A stretch of DNA of 64,000 nt from Icerya purchasi (lineage: Eukaryota > Arthropoda > Insecta > Hemiptera > Monophlebidae), in the NCBI GenBank assembly GCA_039619475.1, contig CM077116.1:25121191-25185190 (forward strand), in the 5' to 3' direction. The stretch's first letter is position 1; every line of letters begins with the position of its first letter. The translations under genes were made by a program, and so were the position numbers. Shown one piece after another: positions 23,105 to 33,839 of the stretch. The notes below the pieces were generated by a model. It saw only the letters and a program-made list of their open reading frames with translations, had not been told where the DNA came from and did no database searches.

Positions 23105-24820
23105 GGTCGGAAGTTGCGAGAGGCCGTTAGCAGTTGCTTTAATCTTCTCGTTGGAAATTTCTTTCTTCCGATGCCGCATCAACTGCGCTCCGAATTGTTG
23201 ATGGCTTGTCATCCCGATCCAGCGGTATAATAGTAATGGTGATAATAATAGGACTTAAGTAAATACCGGTCTCCGATTTTAGCACGTGTTCCATTCAAGC
23301 TGTACCGAAAGTATAATTTAAACAACTCTACACACCTCTATGCGCTTCTGTCTACGTTTGCTTCTTTCCGAATGTGTAACTTCGTCTGATGTGGGTTTGT
23401 TTTTTTTTGGTTTTTTTTTCTTTTTTTTTTTTTTTTTTTGGAGACCAATTTGCCAGTGCGAGATTTTCTTCAGATTTTTCAGATGAACAGGCTTTAGACT
23501 TCTTCCAACTTGGTCCAGAAATCGTCCGCTACCGCAGTAAAGTTTAGAAGGCTTGCAGACTTGCTCTAGTATTTCAAGAAGTTGTACCCTCCCGAAAGGG
23601 GGGAATGTATTAAGAATAATTAAACTGACAAATTGCAATAATTTCCGTTGGTCGCTTTTCAATTCTAAGTCTAAATACGTAGCACCGTTGAATTGGGGAT
23701 ACCCTTGAAAACGATCAATTCAAATAAAATGCAACACACTTTTTCGTATCGATCATCATCTATATTCTTGTTACTACGGATATAGAGAGTCACATTTGTT
23801 AAGAAATCTACGAAGATGCACGATGACGGGAAATTGTTTAAATTCCGGATTTAATGAGTATTCGTTAGGAACTTTTTTCAAAAAATATTCATCGAATGAA
23901 TTATCGGCGACTTTGGTAATGGTGTGTAGTTTTTGCGAGCTTCTGAAAAGCAGTCGTGCTCTACTTACAGAATTTACTGTAACTTTTTCAAACTCTGGGC
24001 CTTTCTTATCCTACTCGAGTTATCTCCGTAGTTTTTCTAGTTGACAATCAGTGTAGAAAAACAAAAAAAAAAACAAAAATACTTTGGCGAAAATCTAACT
24101 TTTCCTCTCACATTTGCGCTTGTACAACTGTTTATTTCGGTATATCGAATTTTTGGAAAATTTTCTCTGGAACAAAAAATCTGCTTTGCGACCGTCGCCC
24201 TTTCTATCCTTAAATGATAAAATTGTTTTTATTTATTTTATTTATTTATTTTTATTTATTTTTATTTATTTTTATTTGTGACATAATTTGCAATTTTTGC
24301 AGAAACTCTCCTCTTGTGACTTTTTTTAATGTACTTTTCAGACAGCTAATTTTCTGTATGCCTAGAAACATTATGATACTTGCTTATATTTTTCTAGTAT
24401 TGCCTTTAGTAAGTTTTCTATTTCGCATTAATTTCAACGAGGGAGAACCACGATCTCGAGAAATGTAGATAAGATTTTTTCTCAGTTGCACTTTTAGAGA
24501 CGAGATTCGATTTCCCCCTTCACACATGTAAAGGTTATTATAATAACTCTATTTTAATAATGGTATTTTTGAAAAATTTTAGGAAAATAGTAGAATGTTC
24601 AACGAATAAAAATGTTTGACATACTAATAAGTTCTGCCTCAGAGGTTAACTAAAAGATAAACAATTTTTGAAATATATTACAAGATTAAAGAAAACTTAT
24701 TCAGCAAATTGGGAAAAGTAATTTAAAAAATATCGTAAACTTAAAAATACTTTTATGAAAGAAAATCCATATTAATAAAATTTTTGAAAAATGCGAATTG
24801 GCAATTTATCACCTTACTAG
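23105..24820. other. Unassigned sequence
   Basis: Contains a long pyrimidine block at 23398-23442 and (TTTA)n at 24227-24280. The minus-strand frame at 23318-23662 includes a poly-lysine stretch coded by the poly-T tract and is not convincing. The plus-strand frame at 23796-24044 matches nothing I know. Confidence 0.5.
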
Positions 24821-24824
24821 AATA

Positions 24825-25210
24825 TACATATATATATATATAAAAACTCGGCCACTTTGGCCTCGCCAAGGGTCTGTGTCCCTTGACCCCTCTTACTTTC
24901 ATTTCTGTCTATTTCTCTTCTATACTTTGTATAAAATGATCAAAATTTACAACGTAATCCTTACTGGCATCAACACAAAAAAAAAATAACATAATCACAA
25001 AAATCCTATCCTAACATTTAACTTTTATTATATAAAATTAAGACATTTTTTCGTTACATTTTTCGTTACATATTTCGTTACATAAAATTGTGACATTTTT
25101 TAAATAACAATTACAAAAATTCTATAAAATATAACAAATGTTACATAAAATTGGGACATTTTTTTCGAGGCATTTTTTCTAGTGGGGTGTAGCCTAAGAA
25201 TTACGTTGTA

Positions 25211-25214
<4 letters not shown>
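24825..25214. repeat. Interspersed repeat, copy A (next to a long (AT)n)
   Basis: This segment is present again, inverted, at 56869-57120. Shared blocks include CTCGGCCA, TCTTCTATACTTTGTATAAA, ATGATCAAAATTTACAACGT, ATAACATAATCACAAAAATCC, AATTGGGACATTTTTTTCGA and GGTGTAGCCTAAGAATTACG, in the same order. Copy A is longer because it contains an extra portion (about 25010-25130) in which 'TTCGTTACAT' and 'AAAATTxxGACATTTTTT' are repeated. A palindrome, AATTACGTTGTAATT, marks the junction with the adjacent (AT)n. No protein is encoded. It could be a MITE or another short non-autonomous element. Confidence 0.75.

Positions 25215-25276
<62 letters not shown>
25215..25276. repeat. (AT)n microsatellite
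   Basis: About 31 uninterrupted AT units. It directly abuts the AATTACGTTGTAATT end of the interspersed repeat, as also happens at 56.87 kb, so the microsatellite is part of, or was seeded by, the element's end. Confidence 0.95.
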
Positions 25277-25280
<4 letters not shown>

Positions 25281-25499
25281 GGGGATGTGTCAATAACTTA
25301 TATGTAATTAGCGTCGGATAAGTTCGTTATTTGTTTCGGGTACGGATTTAGAACTGAATTGCAGGTTCGTGAACTGCGTTGCGAATACGTGTCGATATCG
25401 GGGGCTTCTATGGATTATCCGGTATTTACGTACAAGTCGGAAATTAGGAATATATAGATCGTGTTTCACTGGTTGTCGAAGCAGTGTACTCTGTACTAC

Positions 25500-26366
25500 A
25501 TTATAGGTTACAGATTACGTTTGTTAGAAAGAAATCAGGAAATTGCAAAATAGCGATTACAAAGACAGTTGCGTGTATCTTTGCCATTTCTAGTACTCTT
25601 TTATTGGATGTTTTGGTTATCCACGAAGTTTTTAACATTCTCCTATGTAGCCACATCTCCACTGCTTCTAGTCGCTCAATTTGTCTTTTATTAAGCGTCG
25701 CTGATTCTATAGCGTACAACAAAATTGGAAAAATGTAAGATTACACAATGTACTATACCTAGGCATATAAATCGTAGAGTAAATTTTTCATGCTATTGAA
25801 GGCTGTCCTAGCATAGAGTTACATCTCATTTTTATTTCGATATCCAAATCTAGGTTTTCTGTGATGTAACATCCCAGGTATTTGAACTTGTCAACTCTAT
25901 CAACAATTTCATTATTAACAGTGATTGTAGCCTGACTGAATTGTTTCTTGCTAACCAGGATCCATTTTGTTTTCTTAACATTGATGTTCAGGTTGTACGT
26001 CTGCCCAACTAGATTGAGTTTGTTAATAAGATATTGAAGATCTTGAATGTCATCCGCCAAAATAGCAGCATCATCAGCATAACGGATGTTATTAATTATT
26101 TTCCCATTTATCCGGATTCCGTATGGTAAATCTGAAATAGACTTCTTGAAAATTTGTTCAGCATAGAGATTGAATAATAATGGAGAAAGAATGCAGCCTT
26201 GCCTGACACCCCGTCGGACTTCGATTTTTATCTTATCTTGGTGTGGTCCTAATATTAAATCCGCTTCCTGATTCCAATATAAATTCTTAATGATTTCTAT
26301 ATCATTTTTATCAATTCCAGTACCTTCGAGTATTTTAACGAAATTACCATCTATAAATAAAATATA
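25500..26366 (-). pseudogene. 5'-truncated non-LTR retrotransposon reverse transcriptase
   Basis: From 26366 downward on the minus strand the frame reads ILEGTGIDKNDIEIIKNLYW, then VRRGVRQGCILSPLLFNLYA, a GIRINGKIINN strand, and the catalytic box RYADDAAILADD. It continues through the LNINVKKTKWI block to KFKYLGCYITENLDL. These are the fingers, palm and thumb motifs of LINE reverse transcriptases, with the YADD aspartates intact. A frameshift at about 25810 moves the sequence into another frame, ARTAFNSMKNLLYDLYA and stop. After another break, ERLEAVEMWLHRRMLKTSWI (25722-25501) gives the usual post-RT 'LEA.EMW..RRML.ISW' segment. The element is cut off abruptly at its 5' side near 26366, as expected for incomplete target-primed reverse transcription. 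It is inactive; the clade (RTE, R1 or a Jockey relative) is uncertain. Confidence 0.85.
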
Positions 26367-26369
26367 TTA

Positions 26370-29300
26370 AAGTATCATCAACACGTGTCTTATAGAGTCT
26401 CAGACGTGTATATATATTGTTAAGCTGGCTGCAATCGCTATTTTTCGTACGTTACGCCGTAATGGAAATTGTGTAATATCGAATGAAAAAATGACAAAAC
26501 AAAAAAAAAAAACGCAAAACGTTCTCAAAGAACGGTTTTAATTATAAATGAAATATTACATACGACATGAACGAAACAGAGTTTATCGTGATTACGCTTC
26601 CATGTGAAATTAATGGGCAACATTTTATTTATAATTCGTCTCGTTTTGGGAATAATTTTATTAATTTTTCTTGTTTTTTTTTTTTTTTTTTTTTTTCGTT
26701 GATCCGATAGGCTCTCTCTAGTAATTAGTGTATAGATTTCTTAAAAACTCGTTGCACGTATGAAAGGTTACAGCTGAATTCTTTTCAGCGCGATGTTTCA
26801 ATCGACGCTTGTGTCTGATTCTTCTAGAAGTCATTTTAATGATTCATTTTAATGATTTTGTTCCCTCATAAAGTGGTTTCTTTAACCCTATCATCGTAAA
26901 TCCGTTACATCTCCTACATCCGTAGTGATCGGACTGTTAATCCGACGATGGTGATGCACCTGCTTCTTCTTTAAATAGCCTATCACTTTTATTATCCTTA
27001 ATGTAGTAACCTGGGGAGGAGGGTAGTTTTGAAAGCGGCTGTTGGAATTTATTACAGTTTTAAGGGAAAAATCTGTTATATGTTATCCCGTTTGTCGGGC
27101 GCTGTCTCTGTGTATCTGCCGTCGCGAGGTAGTACAGCAAGTTGCGAACGCGAGAGATGAATTGTACAAGAATGTTGACAGATGACAGATACCCGGGTAT
27201 CGCCCAGGGTTCTTCGTCGTGCTTAAAGTGAAGGAATATATTTCGTAGCGAATTGTGTAGGTCTGTAGAAGACCCGCTGCTGTCGTGTTGAAGTACCTCG
27301 GAGCGAGCGCGCGCGGTGATTAGGTGTGCATGTGCACCATTGAGAATGTTTAACGGTAGCATCGTGAACAGAACGCGCTAACTAAACGTCTATTAACATT
27401 TGCTGCCATCTCGTCTCAATGTGTATTAATATTAGCTCCATTTAAAACATCTCGTGCCCTTAACTTGTTAATAGCTTTCCAGAGACAGTCTCGTGTGAAC
27501 AGGAAAGAAAATAAAAGCCCCTCAACTCAACTCAACTCAACTCAAAAAAAAAAAAAAAAAAAAAACTACGAAAAAAACCGGAAAAACGAAAAAATACGAC
27601 TTTAGTTGGCGCCTATTCCCCGTATCATTTTTTAATTTTTTTCCTTAAACTTTTAGCATCGTGCTCGTCTTGAACGGGGAGGCTCTTACTGTTAACAACC
27701 GAGTTGCTGATCTTTTTTTACCATTAAATGACGGCGATACGTCCTTCTTCTTTTTCGGCTAAAAACTTTTTTTTTTTTTTTTTTCTTCGACAGCACTCTA
27801 ATGCGTTTTATTTCCTGTTTCCATTTCGCGGGTCGCAGTTAATGCCTTTTACCACTTTATTCTGCTTAAAACGGGCTAATAATCGGGATTTCTTTAAGAA
27901 ACTTTCCTCATTTAACGCTAAGCGTGGAAAGTTTAGAAACAAAGCCGGAAATTATCATCAAAAGTGTACTTCTTTCGTCTCGGTGACAAAAGTACGCTCT
28001 CGCTTATAATAAATAGGTTCTTACGGAACAGTGCGCTGACTGATGAAGTCCGAGAACGCGTAGAAAACGAAAACAAATAAAAAAAAATGTTTAAATGTTT
28101 GTTTTTCTTTTTACTCCTTTTTGCTTTAGAAAGTACCCGGTGACGGAGCTTTGCCTCCAAAAATTTTTTTCCAAACTTACAGACGGACTTACGCGTAAGC
28201 TCCGTAAAAGTGTAAAAATACAACAGCATTGTAGCGTCTCGATTATTCAATTTTGAAAGCGTATGTTCGCGTAATATTTGAAACCAGGCCCTGTTGAAAA
28301 CACGACGCGGACATATTTGTTTCATCGCGAAATTTCAATTTTCAATTTGAAATAAGCCAATTTGTTAAATTTCTTTTATTAGCGCGAACGCCTCCATTAT
28401 TCGTTTTCTAGAACAATCGATTTCTTGAAACTCTCTACTAATTGTTGAATTTAATCGAAACAGTGTTAGGGCTATTTCCGAGCACCGAGTTAATTGCGTT
28501 CTGCTCAGATCTACTCTGAAATTAGTGGATATTAAACATTAAGCAGGCGCACGGAAGATACATTTTTTTTTTTCTTTTCTCGTATATATTGCATTATCCT
28601 CGCTGTTATGCTGAAGTGTCCCCGACTATAGAAAAAAACTGTAAAAGGAAACATTCCTAGGTACCGCTGGAAATTATCATCTATGTAACTTTTATTATAA
28701 TTCGGAATTTCGGCATAATATTTAAATCCGTTGTGTGAAGTTTGCGACCATTCGATATATTATCCTGAACAGGGAATAACTTTTTAATTTGTAGTGTTTC
28801 GTCAGAGCTAATTCTGAGAATACTCAGAGTTACATATAAATACGACAATTTTTGCTCATATTATAAGATATATAATTTATTTATTTACCAAGTTCATCTA
28901 AGTATACATTAATAATGAGATCATTCTTGCGTCAAGACTAATATGAAAAAGCGTCGTAGAAAAAGCCCCCGTTATGAAATTTATTATTAAAAATTTCTAC
29001 GCGAATGGTAATTTTTTTTTTTTTTGTTTTTTCAAAATTACGTCTTGTTTGATATATTTACTCTTCTATAAGTGTTGTAGAATCTTCGGATATTGTCTTC
29101 TACAGTGCTGATGGAAAAGTGTCGAGTTTCGATTGACTGTGTGCCGCTGTTCTTCGTAAGATAATGTTTTTTTTCTTCTTCTCATTCTAGTAATGTTGGA
29201 GCTCGCTCTGCTCATCAATATCCAACAACCACCTGTTTGCTTTCAACACACCCAAACAGCTCTTTTGAACAACTATTAAAGCATTCAATATTTACGTACC

Positions 29301-29765
29301 GTAAATGTAAATTGTAATTTACTTTAATAATCATGCATATACTCTACCCGGTCTATACATTTCTTTTTCTATAAACAAATATTTTTCTTTGTTCGCTCGA
29401 GTTCGCAACATTTACAATTATTTCTGGCTATTTGATTAATGTAAATTATTGTGGACTTCTATCGCATAATTGTCAGCAGATGCGCTTTATTAAAGTTCGG
29501 ATGGAGTGAGCAGCGATTTTCAGTTGCACTCTAATTCGAGTGTTCTCAATTTTTAATTATTTCTATTTGATTAATGTTGAAATCATTTTCAGATTTTTAA
29601 ACTAAATATTAATTTCTAATACTGAAAAATTGCAAACTTTTTTCTTTTTTGCATAGCTAGAGCGAGAAATTACGGTGAATTTTTTTAAAAATTCCTATAA
29701 TTCGTAACGCGATTTCTGAATAATGAAAAAAAACCATAACAGACTTTATTGTATTACCCTTAGCA
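26370..29765. other. Unassigned sequence with simple repeats
   Basis: Contains poly-T of about 22 at 26676-26696, (CTCAA)n followed by poly-A at 27521-27565, and poly-T tracts at 27769-27784 and 29010-29025. The minus-strand frames at 27060-27362 (100 codons) and 27933-28325 (130 codons) look like chance frames; neither shows a family motif or splice context. Confidence 0.5.
27521..27565. repeat. (CTCAA)n and poly-A
   Basis: Five CTCAA units run directly into about 20 A. A pentamer array followed by poly-A can be the footprint of a retroposed 3' tail, but no element body is recognisable upstream. Confidence 0.85.
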
Positions 29766-29768
29766 TAA

Positions 29769-29810
29769 GGCTGTATTCGCACTGCACGCGATGCGAAGCG
29801 ATGCGATGAT
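29769..29810. repeat. PIF/Harbinger left terminal inverted repeat
   Basis: GGCTGTATTCGCAC is followed by GCGATGCGAAGCGATGCG. The first 14 bases pair with the right end with one mismatch. The subterminal GCGAAGCGATG words are repeated within each end and may be binding sites for the element's proteins; that role is inferred from the family. Confidence 0.85.
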
Positions 29811-29855
29811 TTGTTCATATTGCTAGCGATTACAGGCGAGCGAGTAGGCAGTTGA

Positions 29856-30083
29856 GTTTTTAGTGTCGCAGCAGTTATATCGTTCCATTTAAACACATTT
29901 TTATTGGAGAATAGTGCTTTAAAAATTAGAAGAAAACGTAAGTGGGTGCATGAAGTCAATCATGCAAGAAGTACGTCAGGAGAATATCACCATTTGTACC
30001 GTCACCTACGAGAGGATGAAGAGCGGGTTTGGAGCTACTTCAGAATGAGTATAACTACTTTTGACTATATATTCTATCCCTAA
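29856..30083 (+). pseudogene. PIF/Harbinger transposase N-terminal fragment
   Basis: The frame is open from after a TGA at 29853-29855 to TAA at 30081-30083. It contains RRKRKWVHEVNHARSTSGEY followed by HHLYRHLREDEERVWSYFRM and then SITTFDYIF. This matches the N-terminal region of Harbinger nucleases, a basic stretch, 'WVH..N..R...GEYH.L...LR.D...F..YFRM....F..L'. The DDE nuclease core is missing; the frame stops right after this block and AT-rich sequence follows. No ATG precedes the conserved part in frame, so the true start may have been on another exon or is lost. It sits head-to-head inside the same element as the MADF fragment. Confidence 0.75.
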
Positions 30084-30512
30084 TTTCAAATACAATACAG
30101 AGGCAGAACACGAATTTCAGCATGGCCATTTCGGCGGATTACTATTAGGCGAGTAAGACATTTTTATTTATAAAAGTTCTCTTAATGTATTCTTAAGCGC
30201 GGAAATGTACAAAATTCAAAACAATTTTCGTAGACAAGAGTACGTTTGCAGATTTATAAACTTTGAGATGGTCTCAATTTCTTCCCTCGATGATGATAAA
30301 AGAAAAAAAGAAAAAATTAAAAATTAAAAAAAACAAAAACAATTGAGATTTATTATAATTTTTTAATTTGATGCGTAAATAAAATTGAATTGAATTGAAT
30401 TTAATTTAAAAATTGTTACTATATAATAATTATTGATTAAAATAGGTACTTTGATTTTTTTTTCTCCATAAAAACAAAATATATTCTAAATAAATTAAAA
30501 TTAAAATTAAAA

Positions 30513-30665
30513 TTAAATGCTGAATTTTTTACCCTCAACTTCACATTCTTGGGCTAGTTCATTCCAGCAGCGGCGGACAATGTCCCTGTTGTGGTAGTAT
30601 TTGTTCCTTTGATCCCACAATGCCGGACGTCGGTGCACGCCATTAATCAACTTTTCACTGTCCAT
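30513..30665 (-). pseudogene. MADF-domain protein N-terminal fragment of the PIF/Harbinger element
   Basis: ATG at 30665 starts a 50-codon minus-strand frame: MDSEKLINGVHRRPALWDQR, then NKYYHNRDIVRRCWNELAQE, then CEVEGKKFSI and stop at 30513. This is the first half of a MADF domain (Myb/SANT-like in Adf-1): 'LI..V..RP.LWD.....Y.NR......W..+A'. The domain normally spans about 85-90 residues, so it is cut within its second half by the element's internal deletion. In full-length elements this DNA-binding partner assists the transposase. It has intact codons and no frameshift over its 50 residues, which suggests the deletion derivative is fairly young. Confidence 0.8.
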
Positions 30666-30899
30666 AGTGAATATAGGTATTCAATGGAATCAAAATAACG
30701 GAATACAAAAAATTACAAACAACAAAACAGACGTATGGAACTCGCGAGAAATCACTTCAAATCGCTTCAAAACGCAACGTAGCTTGCGATTGGATCAGGC
30801 GACTCGCGTCCAAATCGCTTCGCTCGCAGTATGAACATCCGACGCTCTCCCATTCAACATGAATACTCGGCCGGACTTTTGTGTTTTTCGCGCGTCATC

Positions 30900-30938
30900 G
30901 CTTCGCTTCTCTTCGCTTCGCATCGTGCGAATACAGCT
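30900..30938. repeat. PIF/Harbinger right terminal inverted repeat
   Basis: GTGCGAATACAGCT at 30925-30938 is the reverse complement of the left tip with one mismatch. It is preceded by TCGCTTCGCTTCTCTTCGC, the counterpart of the left subterminal words. Confidence 0.85.
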
Positions 30939-31043
30939 TAAGAATAACGTCGAATGTATCATAACTAAAGTTATGCATGATACTGTACGTTTTTTTCCTT
31001 TTTTTTTCTTTTTTGTTTCGGTTCTAAGTGAATCTGAATCAAC

Positions 31044-31246
31044 ATTGTATAGTAAGTAATTGTTTACACCAATTTAAACAGTTATTTAATTTTTATTAAG
31101 TACCCGACACGTTTCGAAGATAAAGCTTCATGATCACGGGAATTACCCGCGTGATCATGAAACTTTATCTTCGAAACGTGTCGGGTACTTAATAAAAATT
31201 AAATAACTGTTTAAATTGCTATAAAAAATGACTTACTGTACAATAA
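31044..31246. repeat. Near-perfect long inverted repeat (hairpin 1)
   Basis: The left arm, 31071-31137, with CAGTTATTTAATTTTTATTA then AGTACCCGACACGTTTCGAA, pairs almost base for base with the right arm, 31150-31217, around a centre at GGGAATTACCC. The pairing continues outward less perfectly to 31044 and 31246 (ATTGTATAGTAAGT against ACTTACTGTACAAT). The only inner differences are single bases, such as AAGCTT against AAACTT. Each arm contains 'ATCATGAAxCTTTATCTTCGAAACGTGTCGGG', written in two inverted copies. Its origin is not certain; inverted terminal segments of a Penelope-like element are one explanation. Confidence 0.9.
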
Positions 31247-31249
31247 ACA

Positions 31250-32620
31250 TCAACAATAAGTGAAATAAACAGATATACTGATTCAATATGTTCACGCATC
31301 GTGCCATCAGAAAATAACTTGGTTTTATGTTGCATGTTTTTGCAATATCCGGCCACTTTAAAGACACTAGGCTAAACATAATTTTTCATTTTTATCCAAC
31401 CTAGGTTATAATTTGTATTGTTTAATCAAAATGTACACTCGTGAGATATTTCTATTTTTTTTATTATTATTATTTTATTTGTACGTTTCCGTGTTTCAAA
31501 ATGCCAAAAAGGGCAAAGAGTTTGAGTTCTAAAATTTGTGTATTGCGTCGTACAATGAAGAATTTCAAATTTCTAGGAATTTATCGTAATACTTGCTGTA
31601 AAAGCATCGGTTGTACTAGAAAATCACAATTAGACGCATATATTACGTGTACGTTTTAACGTTTATTAAAACAGGCCTTTTTTTTTTTTTTTTTTTTAAA
31701 GTTAAAATCTGTTTTTATTACAAAAATCGGTAAATAAAAAACAGTAGAAGAATTAATTGTTTTATAAATACTGAAAAGTCATTTAACCGCTATCAATATT
31801 GACTTGAAATTTATTTTTTTCAGCTTCTCATATGAGAGATTCTTAGCTTTAAAAATAAATAAGAAAAAGCAGAAATAACAACGTCTATTGATTGTAACGC
31901 AACAACAAAATAGCTTTTTTCGAAAATCTTTACTATACAGTGGAAGCCTCAGATGTTCCACTAAATAAACTGCCATCTAAACAGACGTTTGAAACTGCTC
32001 CAGGGTTTTTACTTCTATTTAAACACTATGGCACTTTGAGCGAGAATTATATTTAAGATCGGTTTCGCGAATATACTATATAGAGTAAGTCGCTGTGAAA
32101 CATGTTGGTGTAAATTTTTTCAAATCACATTTCCACGTTTAATTACGATGATTTTTTTTTTGTTTTTTCATGGTTTTCTTTATATTTTTTTGTCGTTAAT
32201 TTTACACCAGACATATTGTTTTTAACTCAATTACAGTTCGCGGATGTTGGTAGTTAATCTAATTCACATTAGTTTGCGGTGTTATATTTAACTGCGCTTC
32301 GGGTGCATTATAAAAAGCTTACTTTCATAATCCCGACGCTTTATCGTATGCAACCCACTTTACTTTACTTTTTTTTTTTTTTTTTTTTAATAAGCATACC
32401 GACGATATCCTATTCCAAGAATTTTTAAAGTATGCGGGAAAAGGAACACGATGTTTTGAAAGCAAAGAAATTTGGAACTGTTTGAAATATGAACTTGCGG
32501 CACAAGTATGTCCTGTAGGTAGACATAAAATGGTAAAAATTTATTTTTCAGAGAGAGGGAGATGGAAATATTCTTAAAATCTGATGTATGTAGTTAGTTT
32601 TAGAGATTTCTAGTTTACTG
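31250..32620. other. Unassigned AT-rich sequence
   Basis: Poly-T tracts lie at 31678-31697 and 32368-32388. Frames at 31441-31659 and 31779-31976 are short and unrecognised. Confidence 0.5.
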
Positions 32621-32639
32621 AACTTACCGGAGTAGTAGC

Positions 32640-33830
32640 ATTAAGTTTAACCTTCGCTGGTCGGTAGGCTTTTTAACCCGTAATTTCTAGTGCAGAGGTT
32701 CGCCGCCGAGCAATAACCGCGTTAAATTAGCTGCTCGGAGGAAAATTTTAAACGGGGTTTAAAAATTATTTAGCCGGCCGCCTCTTCATTTTCGTCCTAA
32801 CAATAATAAAGATAATAATTTAGCCGTTTTTTGCAGTTGTAAAAAGTAATTAACGGATAACAACCGGAAGCCCCTTCCAGCTTTGTAATGGCGCAGCAAC
32901 GGTGCCGTGGGCTTCCCGGGAGCGACCGATAAATAATTATCCGAGCGATTCCGTTGTTGTAGCACCTCCGTAAGAACCGCTACGACGACGCCGGATAACT
33001 AACTAATTCCGGCTATAATCACTGGCACTACCACCCTCGTTCCAGCGAATTACTTTGTCTGCGTCGCGCGTTGCGAAATATTTCCCGTTTCGCGTTATCT
33101 ATTTCATAACGACCATTTCGCTGGAATTTCCAACTTTGTCGGCCACTCCACGGCGTGCGCACATTGTTATGCAATTCCCAGCGCCGCATCATCTCTGCAT
33201 AGGAAGTATTAGTAAATGCGCGGATGATTCTCTATATCCCGAGCGTTGCCTTCCAGCTCGGCCGATTTCCAGTTTGCGAAAATTACTTTTAAGCCCGTGT
33301 TTTTGTTGTTTTCTTCTTCATCATCGGAAATAACTTATTTCCAGCCTGAATAACATCGCTATTATCATTATTCGCAACCCGTTATTCCCTAACCGGAATT
33401 AATGGAAACTGAAATTAAACGCGACATCTGCGAGCCCGCTTTTTTCAGCCGTGATACATCCCGAATTGTTGTTGGGGAAATGGCGTTTTTCGTTCAAAAG
33501 CCGTCGTTAATTTTTTACTCGCGTCACTCACGCCGCTCAACCGTATATCGGAAAGTCCGGCTAAATACCGCCCGATTAACGTTAACGGCATTCTGGAGTC
33601 GGCGGCGATTAAAATACTTTAAAGTCATAGATTGCACGCGTAAACCGAACACTGGAAGCGCATTTTAAAACTTTTCCAGCCGCAACAGAGATGCTGCTAA
33701 TGGAACGGATTTTGCATCGTTTTCGCTGTAGCAACGGACGAACGGAGTACAATAAATGCGAACGATTCGTAATCGATGTAATCTCGTTCCGATCAAGAGA
33801 AATCAGATTTCTCGCAAATGCTGTAACGTA
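32640..33830. promoter_or_regulatory. GC-richer, CpG-rich non-coding island with dense ATTA words
   Basis: This 1.2-kb block stands out from its AT-rich surroundings by higher GC and CpG content and by lack of poly-A/T tracts. It has many ATTA/TAAT homeodomain-type core sites (for example TTAGCCGGCCGCC beside AATAATTTAGCC, and TAAATAATTATCC) and repeated TTCCAGC words. No long frame or splice pair supports coding; frames at 33055-33333 and 33402-33668 resemble nothing known. A cis-regulatory module or conserved intronic element would fit, but that is inference from composition. Confidence 0.3.
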
Positions 33831-33839
33831 TGTTTCGGA

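Larger units (their letters stand above)
29769..30938. mobile_element. PIF/Harbinger deletion derivative with terminal inverted repeats
   Basis: The left end begins GGCTGTATTCGCAC at 29769. The right end is GTGCGAATACAGCT, ending at 30938, so 13 of 14 terminal bases pair. Inside the tips both ends are rich in GCGAAGCGATGCGATG-type words, and TGTTCATA-TGC recurs inverted further in (29812 and 30826). The trinucleotide TAA flanks both ends (29766-29768 and 30939-30941), the target-site duplication preferred by PIF/Harbinger. The element carries the start of a transposase on plus and of a MADF protein on minus, the two genes typical of this superfamily, both cut short. The AT-rich centre (about 30290-30510) probably marks the internal deletion. 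At 1.17 kb it is non-autonomous. Confidence 0.85.

Noticed and set aside
23318..23662. 114-codon minus frame with a poly-lysine stretch resembling a nuclear protein
   Set aside because: The lysines are coded by a poly-T tract on plus; the remainder has no homology that I recognise.
25501..25738. 84-codon plus-strand frame
   Set aside because: Antisense shadow of the LINE segment LEAVEMWLHRRMLKTSW on minus.
29657..29959. 100-codon minus frame
   Set aside because: It overlaps the left end of the PIF/Harbinger element and runs antisense to the transposase fragment, which has the real motifs.
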